Source: Candidatus Staskawiczbacteria bacterium
GTDB taxonomy: Bacteria > Patescibacteria > Paceibacteria > Paceibacterales > Staskawiczbacteraceae
Assembly (NCBI GenBank): GCA_903835075.1
Contig: CAILLM010000011.1
Location: 1-16,576, forward strand
DNA: 16,576 nucleotides
Direction: 5' to 3'
A program made the position numbers and the translations under genes. Every line of letters begins with the position of its first letter. The first letter of the stretch is position 1. The notes beneath the pieces were generated by a model. That model did no database searches. It saw nothing but the letters and a program-made list of their open reading frames with translations, and was not told the DNA's origin. Shown one piece after another: positions 4,603 to 12,022 of this stretch.

Positions 4603-6000
4603 TTATCTTCCAAGTATTAAACTTTGGCAACTAGATGTCATTGTTGAACTATCTATAAATGTTTGAATACAAGCTGCTCTGCTCATGACACTTCTAGAAT
4701 AAACTCTTGCCATATTTCCCGAGCCATTATAACTATATGCAGCGTTTGCCTCAGCGGTTGCTGTTTGAGCCCCAGCTCCCAAATCTGACAAATATAATGC
4801 TGAAGCAGTAAAAGAATCTTTAATTACCCAAGGGTCTGCAGTATAGCCAAGCTTACTTTTTAAGCGGCTAACAAATAGTGCCCAAGTAGATGGTATAAAT
4901 TGTGCAGGCCCCATTGAGCCGAATGTATCGCAAGAAATGGTTGACTTAAGCGGGTCCCTGTTAACAGAAGCAGTAATATTCAAAAATGGTTGCAAGTCAC
5001 GGCTTACTTTAAACACTTTTGGCATATAAGCTCCCGTGGAAATTCTTTTGCCCTCACCTGTAGTAATATTTGTAAGCAAGCAACTTCCAACATTTTTACC
5101 CAAAGCTGATTCTTGGCTCAAAACCGCCAATAAAAATGCGGGCCTAATTGGCACTAAATTGGAAACTGCTTGCGCTATTGCTATAGCCTCACCAAATGTT
5201 GGAGCTTTTGTAACACCTGCCACTGTGAAAAGCATTGCTTTTATTTTTGCCGAAGCCTTATCAGCGGCGGCCTTATCGGCTTGCTGTTTCTGATATTGTG
5301 CCTCGGTTAATTGCAAATATTGCTTTTGTTGTTTTTGATCTTCTTCACTTTGTTGCTGTTGTAATTTTTGCAACTCTATGGTTTTTTGCAATTGAGTTAC
5401 GCTGTCACTCATTTTTACTTGCTGTCCCTGCAAGTAGGTTTTTAAATTTTTTGTATTTCCCAACAAACTGCCTATTTGAGAATTAAGATTATCTAAATAT
5501 GCCAAATTGCTAAAAAAATCTGACAAGCTTCCTTGCAATAAAATAATAAATTCTGGTTTTTTATCTTCTTTATAAACAGACTGTAAAATATTTGCTATTT
5601 GGTTTTGAGAATTTTGAATTTGAGCTGAAGTTTTATTTATAGAAACTTGCGTGTCAGAAATTTGTATGTTTAACCCTTGCACCATAACCTTACCTTGTTT
5701 TATGTCATTGCTTAAGCTAGAAATTTTGTTTTTTAACTTATTAATGGCATTTTGCAAAGTATTTTTCTGAGCTGAAGTTTTGGTTAAATCTTGAGCTAAT
5801 TGAGCCGACTGTTGGTCATAATAATCAGCGCATTTTTGCAACATGGCTTTGCACTCAGATGTGGTTGCATTTGGGCAACTGCTAGAATCTGTAATATTAG
5901 CACATTGAGCCCCCAAATCGTCCGCCCGCACATAAATTCCTGAAAAAGCAAAGCCTATCACAGCAAAAACTAAAAATAGAGTTATTATATTTTTTTTCAT
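4603..6000 (-). CDS. exported coiled-coil protein with MltB-like lytic transglycosylase domain
   Basis: Likely cell-wall hydrolase cutting the MurNAc-GlcNAc bond. Residues 1-26 are a signal peptide (KK, hydrophobic core, then VRA-DD). Residues about 62-255 are a long coiled coil rich in Gln, Lys and Ala, split by a less helical stretch at 145-175; this resembles the N-terminal regulatory domain of PcsB/CwlO-type hydrolases. Residues about 260-450 form an SLT/MltB-type domain: LAVLSQESALG with E297 as the predicted catalytic acid, GSMGPAQFIPSTW (361-373), and ANAAYSYNGSG (418-428). Eight cysteines (33, 42, 50, 57, 307, 357, 444, 458), an even number, suggest disulfides. It sits alone between terminators. 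Closest relatives and the exact glycan reaction are inferred. Confidence 0.88.
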   Translation of the reverse strand: MKKNIITLFLVFAVIGFAFSGIYVRADDLGAQCANITDSSSCPNATTSECKAMLQKCADYYDQQSAQLAQDLTKTSAQKNTLQNAINKLKNKISSLSNDIKQGKVMVQGLNIQISDTQVSINKTSAQIQNSQNQIANILQSVYKEDKKPEFIILLQGSLSDFFSNLAYLDNLNSQIGSLLGNTKNLKTYLQGQQVKMSDSVTQLQKTIELQKLQQQQSEEDQKQQKQYLQLTEAQYQKQQADKAAADKASAKIKAMLFTVAGVTKAPTFGEAIAIAQAVSNLVPIRPAFLLAVLSQESALGKNVGSCLLTNITTGEGKRISTGAYMPKVFKVSRDLQPFLNITASVNRDPLKSTISCDTFGSMGPAQFIPSTWALFVSRLKSKLGYTADPWVIKDSFTASALYLSDLGAGAQTATAEANAAYSYNGSGNMARVYSRSVMSRAACIQTFIDSSTMTSSCQSLILGR

Positions 6001-6007
6001 TGTCTTT

Positions 6008-6036
6008 ATTATCTACTTTTTTTCGCAAAAAAACAA
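6008..6036 (-). promoter_or_regulatory. candidate leaderless promoter of the transglycosylase gene
   Basis: On the minus strand: -35 TTGTTT (6031-6036, three of six), a 17-base spacer, and -10 GATAAT (6008-6013, five of six). The predicted start at about 6001 is one base before the ATG. The -35 lies in the right arm of the upstream terminator. Confidence 0.4.
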
Positions 6037-6059
6037 CCCCTTTTAAGCAGAGGTTGTTT
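6026..6059 (-). terminator. terminator of fdx-rplY
   Basis: Minus-strand stem AAACAACC/GGTTGTTT (6052-6059 with 6031-6038) runs straight into a seven-T run, 13 bases after the rplY stop. Confidence 0.85.
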
Positions 6060-6072
6060 CTAATTTGACTTA

Positions 6073-6732
6073 TTAATTCTTCTCGTCTTCAACTACGTCT
6101 TCAGTTTTCTTTTCCTTTTCTACTTTTTCCACATCTTCAACTTTTTCTTCAATTTCTGTTGCCAAATCTTCTTCAACTTTTGCTGGAGCAACCACAGAAA
6201 TAACAATTTCTTCTGGTTTTAACATAACCTTAACATTTCCAGGAACATTCAAATCCTTTACCAAAATTCTATCTTCAAAAGTGTTTAATCCATCTATGGA
6301 AACCTTGATGTCGTGTGGAAGATCTTTTGGCATTGCCTTAATTGATAATCCCGATATATTTTGCACCAATGTTCCACCCAAATCTTTTACTGCCAAAGAT
6401 TCTCCTTCAATAACTAAAGGTACTTCCACTTCAACCTCTTCTTTTGCTGATGTTTCATAAAAATCAATATGTATATACTTGTCTGAAACAGGATCTTTTT
6501 GTAAGTCATGCACCAAAACTAATCTTTCTTCTTTTTCTCCTTCAACACGCATTTCCACCAAGGAGCTTTCACCAGCCTCTCTTAAAACTTTTTGAAATTC
6601 CTTATAGTCAACATCCAAAGAAAGATTCTTTATTTTATGACCATAAAGCACAGCAGGAATTCTGCCGTTATTTTTAAGGGCAAACGTTTTTTTACCCTGT
6701 TCTTCTCTAATTTTTGCTGTTAATTTAATCAT
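6073..6732 (-). CDS. rplY: 50S ribosomal protein L25 (general stress protein Ctc)
   Basis: L25 binds 5S rRNA on the large subunit. This is the long, 219-residue TL5/Ctc form. Residues 1-90 form the 5S-binding domain (TAKIREEQGKKTFALKNNGRIPAVLYG; HDLQKDPVSDKYIHIDF). Residues about 95-185 form the C-terminal beta domain (EVPLVIEGESLAVKDLGGTL, MPKDLPHDIKVSIDGL, LKPEEIVISVVAP). A tail of about 30 Glu/Lys residues ends the protein. The frame is open upstream to 6789, but those residues overlap the ferredoxin gene and lack family similarity, so MIKLTAK at 6732 was chosen. It overlaps the ferredoxin stop by 8 bases, which implies coupled translation. Confidence 0.95.
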   Translation of the reverse strand: MIKLTAKIREEQGKKTFALKNNGRIPAVLYGHKIKNLSLDVDYKEFQKVLREAGESSLVEMRVEGEKEERLVLVHDLQKDPVSDKYIHIDFYETSAKEEVEVEVPLVIEGESLAVKDLGGTLVQNISGLSIKAMPKDLPHDIKVSIDGLNTFEDRILVKDLNVPGNVKVMLKPEEIVISVVAPAKVEEDLATEIEEKVEDVEKVEKEKKTEDVVEDEKN

Positions 6733-6946
6733 GTTGCTTTTCGATGTGAATACACTGAGCTGGACATGCCTCGGAGGCTGTTTCAGCACACTCTATTTTA
6801 TCTGTTTCTAATTCTTCTATTCCCTTTTTTTCTGCACCAACTATATGTGATTTGCCATCTTCGCCCATTTCAAAATACTTTGAGCATAATGCTGCACAAG
6901 AACCACAACCAATACACTTTTCTACTTCTAATTTAATTTTTGCCAT
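6725..6946 (-). CDS. ferredoxin, single [4Fe-4S] cluster type
   Basis: Small cytosolic electron carrier of 73 residues. The cluster ligands are C11, C14 and C17 (KCIGCGSC) and C61 followed by Pro (EACPAQCI). C21 and C53 are extra cysteines placed like the disulfide pair of Pyrococcus-type ferredoxin, and C65 is a further one. The acidic composition fits a low-potential ferredoxin. It is the first gene of an overlapping pair with rplY. Likely partners in a fermenter are pyruvate:ferredoxin oxidoreductase or a hydrogenase, neither of which is in the window. A -10-like TAGATT at 6954-6959 would start the transcript right at the ATG; no matching -35 is seen. Confidence 0.93.
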   Translation of the reverse strand: MAKIKLEVEKCIGCGSCAALCSKYFEMGEDGKSHIVGAEKKGIEELETDKIECAETASEACPAQCIHIEKQHD

Positions 6947-7008
6947 ATTTTTAAATCTAAGTTAAATGTAATATTAATATGTTAATATATTATTTCAAAA
7001 ATGTAAAG

Positions 7009-7027
7009 TCCTTCGACAGGCTCAGGA
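7009..7027. repeat. short dispersed repeat (CCTTCGAC...CTCAGG family)
   Basis: TCCTTCGACAGGCTCAGGA lies just after the fba stop. A close variant, TCCTTCGACTTCGCTCAGGA, lies inside ppsA at 10415-10434. From memory, both belong to a very common dispersed short-repeat family in environmental bacterial genomes. Confidence 0.7.
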
Positions 7028-7032
7028 TAAAC

Positions 7033-7899
7033 CTAAGCTTTATTGGCGCTACCAAAAATTTGTATTTTATATTCCGCAACCTTTCTAACTGATTCTCTAG
7101 CATCTACCAAAAATTTGTACGGAGTAATTTCTTCTGGGTTATTATTTAAGTGCCTTCTTAAGTTCCCCGAAAACGCCAACCTTAATTCTGTATTTATGTT
7201 TATTTTTACAATTCCCATTTGTATAGCCTCTTTTATATCATCTTCCGGAGTTCCTGATCCTCCATGCAAAACAAGCGCTGTATTCCCAATAATATCTTTT
7301 ATAGATTTTAAAATATCTAATCTTAAATTTGGGTCTATTCCAGAAATTTCTATTCCATGAAAATTTCCAATGCTAACTGCCAATAAATCAACGCCTGTCT
7401 CTTTTACAAATTTTAAAGCTTCCTCTGGTTTTGTTAAATCCTCTTCTTTTATTTCAAATTTTTCTAAATATAATTTTGATGAATCTGTCCCTATTTTACC
7501 AACTTCCCCTTCCACAGTCACCCCCTTCCATTTGGCATATTTTACAACTTCTTTTGTAATTTTTATGTTTTCATCCAATAGCAATTTTGAACCATCAAAG
7601 TGAACCATATCATAGCCTGCATCAATTGCCTGCTTTAAATATTCAAATGAGTGCCCATGGTCTAAATTTAAAAATATTGGTAAATTTGTCCTCTTACGCA
7701 ACACATTTCGCAAGGCAACTGCTTCTTCTAACCCAAAAAATTTACTTTCACCCTCAGAAGTTCCCAAAATAATTGGTGAGTTTGCTTTAACTGCTCCGGC
7801 AACAATTCCTTTTACTTGCGTAAAATCCGAAAAATTAAATTGCGCAATTGCAAATTTTTCTTTTTGAGCCTTTTCTAAATAATATTTAATGTTTTTCAT
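7033..7899 (-). CDS. fba: class II fructose-bisphosphate aldolase
   Basis: Zinc-dependent aldolase splitting fructose-1,6-bisphosphate into dihydroxyacetone phosphate and glyceraldehyde-3-phosphate, or the reverse. Length is 288 residues, normal for the shorter class II group. D80 (catalytic acid) and H81 (zinc ligand) lie in LNLDHGHSFEYLKQAIDAGY; E132 in VEGEVGKIG; H181 in VSIGNFHGIE and H212 in LHGGSGTP are the other zinc ligands; NINTELR (235-241) binds phosphate. The frame stays open upstream to 8013, but that stretch lies in a repeat-filled spacer, so MKNIKYY at 7899 was chosen. A -10-like TATTAT at 7907-7912 would start the transcript one base before the ATG, but no -35 is clear. The PfkB-kinase gene lies upstream. 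Confidence 0.96.
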   Translation of the reverse strand: MKNIKYYLEKAQKEKFAIAQFNFSDFTQVKGIVAGAVKANSPIILGTSEGESKFFGLEEAVALRNVLRKRTNLPIFLNLDHGHSFEYLKQAIDAGYDMVHFDGSKLLLDENIKITKEVVKYAKWKGVTVEGEVGKIGTDSSKLYLEKFEIKEEDLTKPEEALKFVKETGVDLLAVSIGNFHGIEISGIDPNLRLDILKSIKDIIGNTALVLHGGSGTPEDDIKEAIQMGIVKININTELRLAFSGNLRRHLNNNPEEITPYKFLVDARESVRKVAEYKIQIFGSANKA

Positions 7900-7918
7900 A
7901 TTTTCTATAATATAGCGA

Positions 7919-8039
7919 GGCAGTAAATTCGTAGCGTACCCTGCAGGCAATTTTGCAAGGTTCGCCGAAGGCGAAAAATTGCTGAAGCCTGAGTGAGTTG
8001 CGCGCTGGCGCAACGAACGCTAGCGGATAATTTACTACC
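7919..8039. other. nested inverted-repeat element upstream of fba
   Basis: A cruciform-like, GC-rich unit. The outer stem is AGTAAATT/AATTTACT (7922-7929 with 8029-8036) plus TAGCGT/ACGCTA (7932-7937 with 8017-8022). Inside are GCAATTTT/AAAATTGC (7947-7954 with 7975-7982) enclosing TTCGCC-GAA-GGCGAA (7961-7975), and a perfect GTTGCGC/GCGCAAC hairpin (7997-8003 with 8008-8014). It could be a palindromic mobile element or a structured fba leader. Confidence 0.6.
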
Positions 8040-8065
8040 GAGCGAAGAAACAATTGTCAAACAAT

Positions 8066-9049
8066 TTACTTGGTTTGTTTTGTAACTTCTATTCTTTTAA
8101 ATTCTGCGTCTTTTGCTAAAAGACCCTTTTTAGCCCCAACTTCTGTTAAGTTAGCTAGTCCATTTGCCATTCCAAGTTGAATGGATTTTTCTATGTCCCC
8201 TTCAGTTCTAATATAATCAGACAAAAACCCTGAAGCAAATGAATCTCCTGCCCCGGTTGTATCAACTATCAAACTGTTGCTATCTGCCACAGCAGAATAT
8301 ATATATTTCCCATCAGAAACAACAACCCCATCTTTCCCCTTTGTCATAACTACAATCCCAGGACACATTTCATCAAATTTTTTAAAAATTTCTTGTTCAT
8401 TTTCAAAAGAAATTTTCGTTAAATAAGAAGCTTCTTCTTGATTTAAAAATAAAACATCAACTTTTGCAAAAATACTTTTCAATTTTTCTTCAGGTAAAGA
8501 TAACTGCTCCTTAGACGGGTTTACAGCAATTTTTATTTCATTCTCATTTGCAAAATTAACAATTTCCTCAAATGTGTCGCACAATAAATCTGTAAGCGGG
8601 GCCAAATAAAACCATTTTACCTTTTTTAGCTTTTTCCACGGAATATCCTTAGTAGTCACTAAGTCCGAGGCCCCCCTGTAAACTAAAATTGTCCTATCAT
8701 CACCGGTGCTAGAAATTATCACAGAACTATTTGTATGTCTTTCTTTTTTCTTAACAACAAATTTTGTATCTATGCCCAAAATTTTCAATTCTCGTACAAT
8801 TCCTAAACCAGGAGCATCAACCCCTATTCCACCACAAAAAGCCGCTCTAAAGCCCTGTTTTGCGAACGTAGCAGCGGTGTTTGTGCCACCCCCGCCAGTT
8901 GCAAAAATGATATCATCTATATTAATTTTAGAACCTAAATTAAAACAAATTCCTCTTCCAGTAACAAAATCTCCGCTTGCTGTTTTAAACTCTTTAGATT
9001 TTAAATGGATATCCTGTGCAGCAGATCCAAATGTTATAATATCATACAT
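8066..9049 (-). CDS. PfkB-family (ribokinase-like) sugar kinase
   Basis: ATP-dependent kinase of 327 residues. The first family signature appears as GGGGTNTAATFAKQGFRAAF (52-71). The second, DTTGAGDSFASGF (263-275), holds the anion hole and the catalytic base D269. LNQEEASYL (202-210) gives the usual N-x-x-E metal motif (N203, E206), and TKGKDGV (236-242) contacts ATP. The substrate cannot be read from sequence: ribose, fructose, adenosine or a sugar phosphate are all possible. Its place directly between fba and ppsA makes a 6-phosphofructokinase-like role attractive, since CPR genomes often lack classic PfkA. ppsA lies 40 bases upstream and the repeat-filled fba leader follows. Confidence 0.9.
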   Translation of the reverse strand: MYDIITFGSAAQDIHLKSKEFKTASGDFVTGRGICFNLGSKINIDDIIFATGGGGTNTAATFAKQGFRAAFCGGIGVDAPGLGIVRELKILGIDTKFVVKKKERHTNSSVIISSTGDDRTILVYRGASDLVTTKDIPWKKLKKVKWFYLAPLTDLLCDTFEEIVNFANENEIKIAVNPSKEQLSLPEEKLKSIFAKVDVLFLNQEEASYLTKISFENEQEIFKKFDEMCPGIVVMTKGKDGVVVSDGKYIYSAVADSNSLIVDTTGAGDSFASGFLSDYIRTEGDIEKSIQLGMANGLANLTEVGAKKGLLAKDAEFKRIEVTKQTK

Positions 9050-9066
9050 AATATAATAAAATTTCT

Positions 9067-9080
9067 AATTTCTAATTTTT
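9067..9080 (-). repeat. AT-rich spacer repeat
   Basis: On the minus strand this reads AAAAATTAGAAATT, which also occurs on the plus strand at 16517-16530 and 16550-16563. It lies in the ppsA-kinase spacer. Confidence 0.5.
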
Positions 9081-9089
9081 ATTTTTTAA

Positions 9090-11513
9090 TTATTTTTTTT
9101 CGGTTTCGGCAATTGCTATTTTTGTTTTTAAAACTGAGTCGGGGTTTAAAGAAATTGATTCAATACCAAGCTCAACTAAAAATTGAGCAAAGTCAGGAAA
9201 ATCACTTGGACCTTGTCCACAAATGCCAATATACTTGTTATTATTCTTACATACTTTTACAGCTTCTTCAATAAGCTCTTTAACTGCTTCATTTTTTTCA
9301 TTACCAATATAGGACAATCCCGAGTTATCTCTGTCTAATCCCAGTGTCAATTGCGTCAGATCATTTGAGCCAATGGAAAAACCATCAAAAATCTCTAAAA
9401 ATTGTTCTGCCAAAATAATATTTGCAGGAATTTCACACATCATATAAACTTTTAAACCACCTGCTTGCGCAGATAAATTAGACCTATTTAAGCCATTTTC
9501 TTCTAAAATATGTATTACTTTTCTACCCTCTTCAAGCGTTCTGCAAAATGGAACCATGGGGATAATATTGTCCAAACCAAATTCTTCGCGCACTTTTTTC
9601 ATGGCCCTGCATTCCAACACAAATGCATCTTTAAACTTTTTATCATAATATCTGGAAGCTCCACGAAACCCAATCATTGGGTTTTCTTCTAATGGCTCAT
9701 AGGCCTCTCCCCCAAGCAAGCTTCTATATTCATTTGTTTTAAAATCAGAAAATCTCACAATTACAGGCTTTGGGTAAAAAGCAGCACCAATTGTTCCAAT
9801 TCCTTCAGCTAATTTATCAACATAAAATTGAACCTTATCAGAATACCCCAAAGTTATAGCATCAATTTTTTTCTTCAACACAGCTGGTAATGTCTTATAA
9901 TTGATTAAAGCATTTGGGTGAACTTTTATAGAATTTATAATAATAAATTCTTCGCGCGCCAACCCAACTCCATCATTTGGAATAAAACTTAAATTAAAAG
10001 CATTTGACGGCTCGCCAATATTCATTAAAATTTTTGTTTTTGTGTCAGGAATATTTGAAATGTCTGTTTTTTTAATTTCAAATGGAATAATTCCTTCGTA
10101 AACTTTCCCTTCTTCTCCTTGTGAGCAATCAATGGTAACGTCTTGCCCAGATTTTATAATTTTTGTTCCTTTTTCTGACCCAACAATAACTGGCACGCCC
10201 AATTCCCTACCAACAATTGCCGAATGACATGTCCTACCCCCTTGATCGGTCACAATTGCACTAGCCAACTTCATTGCTGGCACCCAATCAGGATCTGTTG
10301 CCTTTGTAACTAAAACTTCTCCTTTTTTGAATTTTCCAATATCTTTTACGTTTAAAATTTTATGGGCCTTTCCATTTCCAATTTTGCTACCCACGCTCAT
10401 TCCGCCAACCAGAATCCTTCGACTTCGCTCAGGACCTTCGGCTTTCTTCTCGCTTTCCAATACATAATCTTCCAAAACCTTTAAATTCTTTCTACTTTGT
10501 ACTGTTTCAGGTACTGCTTCCACAATATACAGTTTTCCGTCCCTACCATCTTTTGCCCATTCCATATCCATTGCCTTTTTATAATGGTCTTCCACAATCA
10601 TAGACCATTTTGCTAAACTCAAAATTTCTTCATTGCTTAAAACAAAACTTTCCCTTTCTTTTTTTGTTGTTGCAATATTTTTTACAGGAATTTTCAAATT
10701 ATGAGTATAAATCATTTTTACCAATTTTGTTCCAATTTTCTTTTCTATAACAGGCCTAAATCCCTTACTTAGGGTTGTTTCAAAAACATAATACTGGTCG
10801 GGCTCAACTCGGCCTTGCACAACATTTTCACCCAAACCATAGCTAGCATTTATCAAAACAACGTCAGCAAAACCCGATTCTGTATCACAAGAAAACATAA
10901 CCCCCGAAGCACCTAAATCACTTCTCACCATTTTTTGTATTCCAGCTGAGAGCCCAACTTTTGTATGAGAAAATCCCATTTCTTGCCTGTAAACAATTGC
11001 CCTGTCTGTAAAAAGTGATGCAAAGCATTTTTTTACTGCCAATAAAACATTTTCAGCTCCTACAACATTCAAATATGTCTCTTGTTGTCCAACGAAACTT
11101 GCTCCAGACAAATCTTCAGCTGTTACCGAAGAACGCACAGCCACGTCTGTGTCTTCTGGCCCATATCTGCCCGACAATCTTTGATACGCCAACACAACAT
11201 CTTCTGCAAAAATTTTAGGCAATTGAGAATTTAAAATTAAATCTCTGGCAATTTTCCCTTTTTCAGATAATTGTTTTAAATTATGAATGTCTAAATCCTT
11301 CAAAGTTTCTTCAATTTGTTTGTCTAAGCCAGTGGTTGATAAAAAATAAAAATAAGCTTCGGCCGTTGTGGCAAAACCAAAAGGCACATTCACCCCCTTA
11401 GAAATCAATGCTTTTGTCATTTCCCCCAAAGAAGCATTTTTATCTCCAACCGAAGGCACGTCCTCAGTTCCAATTTCATCAAACCAAAGAATATTTTTAT
11501 TATTTTTTTCCAT
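9090..11513 (-). CDS. ppsA: phosphoenolpyruvate synthase (pyruvate, water dikinase)
   Basis: Makes PEP from pyruvate and ATP, giving AMP and phosphate; 807 residues, normal length. N-terminal ATP-grasp domain: VGDKNASLGEM (22-32), AVRSSVTAEDLSGASFVGQQ (125-144), MEWAKDGRDGKLY (317-329). Phosphohistidine domain: GGRTCHSAIVGRELGVPVIVG, with H430 as the phosphate carrier. C-terminal PEP/pyruvate barrel: MCEIPANIILAEQF, IGSNDLTQLTLGLDRD and ICGQGPSD with C765. Two oddities stand out. The usual VQARPETV at the ATP site reads VEAVPETV (Q to E at 332, R to V at 334). A dispersed repeat is translated as GPERSRR at 360-366 in the linker. The neighbouring glycolytic genes suggest use in gluconeogenesis or reversible glycolysis. 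Confidence 0.95.
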   Translation of the reverse strand: MEKNNKNILWFDEIGTEDVPSVGDKNASLGEMTKALISKGVNVPFGFATTAEAYFYFLSTTGLDKQIEETLKDLDIHNLKQLSEKGKIARDLILNSQLPKIFAEDVVLAYQRLSGRYGPEDTDVAVRSSVTAEDLSGASFVGQQETYLNVVGAENVLLAVKKCFASLFTDRAIVYRQEMGFSHTKVGLSAGIQKMVRSDLGASGVMFSCDTESGFADVVLINASYGLGENVVQGRVEPDQYYVFETTLSKGFRPVIEKKIGTKLVKMIYTHNLKIPVKNIATTKKERESFVLSNEEILSLAKWSMIVEDHYKKAMDMEWAKDGRDGKLYIVEAVPETVQSRKNLKVLEDYVLESEKKAEGPERSRRILVGGMSVGSKIGNGKAHKILNVKDIGKFKKGEVLVTKATDPDWVPAMKLASAIVTDQGGRTCHSAIVGRELGVPVIVGSEKGTKIIKSGQDVTIDCSQGEEGKVYEGIIPFEIKKTDISNIPDTKTKILMNIGEPSNAFNLSFIPNDGVGLAREEFIIINSIKVHPNALINYKTLPAVLKKKIDAITLGYSDKVQFYVDKLAEGIGTIGAAFYPKPVIVRFSDFKTNEYRSLLGGEAYEPLEENPMIGFRGASRYYDKKFKDAFVLECRAMKKVREEFGLDNIIPMVPFCRTLEEGRKVIHILEENGLNRSNLSAQAGGLKVYMMCEIPANIILAEQFLEIFDGFSIGSNDLTQLTLGLDRDNSGLSYIGNEKNEAVKELIEEAVKVCKNNNKYIGICGQGPSDFPDFAQFLVELGIESISLNPDSVLKTKIAIAETEKK
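10415..10434. repeat. dispersed repeat inside ppsA
   Basis: TCCTTCGACTTCGCTCAGGA is a variant of the repeat at 7009-7027. It is in frame and contributes GPERSRRI to the linker between the ATP-grasp and phosphohistidine domains of PEP synthase. Confidence 0.7.
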
Positions 11514-11531
11514 AAATTATTTATTTTATAA

Positions 11532-11553
11532 ATTACAAAAATTATCTTGTAAT
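11532..11553 (-). other. small hairpin after the pilin gene
   Basis: ATTACAA/TTGTAAT (11532-11538 with 11547-11553) begins one base after the pilin stop. It is AT-only apart from one pair per arm and has no T-run, so it may be a weak 3' end structure at best. Confidence 0.3.
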
Positions 11554-11554
11554 A

Positions 11555-12022
11555 TTAACAACCGCAGTCGGTTCCACTTGTAGTCGCACTAACTTTACCA
11601 GTAGAATCCACGCAATAATTATTATTATCATAGGCATACCACTTACCTTGTGGATTTGATTCACTTGGCTTGCACTGGTCACTAGCCCCCGGGTTACTAA
11701 CAGTTACATCTTTACCTTGTACAATCGTATTGCTCACGCCATCATAGCAGACAATGAAATCTGTTACATTTGCATTAGCAATTAAACGTAAAACCTTGAG
11801 TCCATAGTCCTCGTTAGAACAAAAACCACCAAAGTCCGGGGCACCGTCTATTATCATCTGAGCAGAAAGGGTTTGCATCTGCTTGAAGTCTGCCTTAACC
11901 GCAGTATCTTTTGCTTTTTTTATATATTGAGTAACGTTGACTAGAACTATTCCTGCCAACACAGCAATAATAGCAATGACTACAATTAATTCAATAATTG
12001 TGAAACCTTTTTGTTTTAACAT
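11555..12022 (-). CDS. type IV prepilin-like protein
   Basis: Exported pilin subunit, 155 residues. The class III signal MLKQKG|FTIIELIVVIAIIAVLAGI shows the prepilin peptidase site between G6 and F7, E11 at mature position 5, and the hydrophobic polymerisation helix (7-28). The globular part has six cysteines, ending DCGC, an even number that suggests disulfides. It starts 7 bases inside the end of acdA, so it shares that mRNA and is probably translated by coupling. No pilus assembly genes are nearby. It could be a major or a minor pilin, or a pseudopilin; the sequence does not say which. Confidence 0.9.
   Translation of the reverse strand: MLKQKGFTIIELIVVIAIIAVLAGIVLVNVTQYIKKAKDTAVKADFKQMQTLSAQMIIDGAPDFGGFCSNEDYGLKVLRLIANANVTDFIVCYDGVSNTIVQGKDVTVSNPGASDQCKPSESNPQGKWYAYDNNNYCVDSTGKVSATTSGTDCGC

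Noticed and set aside
4406..4666. 86-codon plus-strand open frame
   Set aside because: It crosses the promoter, the dyad and the end of the transglycosylase gene, and has no family features.
6733..6789. N-terminal extension of L25
   Set aside because: It overlaps the ferredoxin coding region in another frame; L25 begins at MIKLTAK.
7900..8013. 38-residue N-terminal extension of the aldolase
   Set aside because: It falls in the inverted-repeat element and does not resemble aldolase N-termini; the ATG at 7899 matches the family start.
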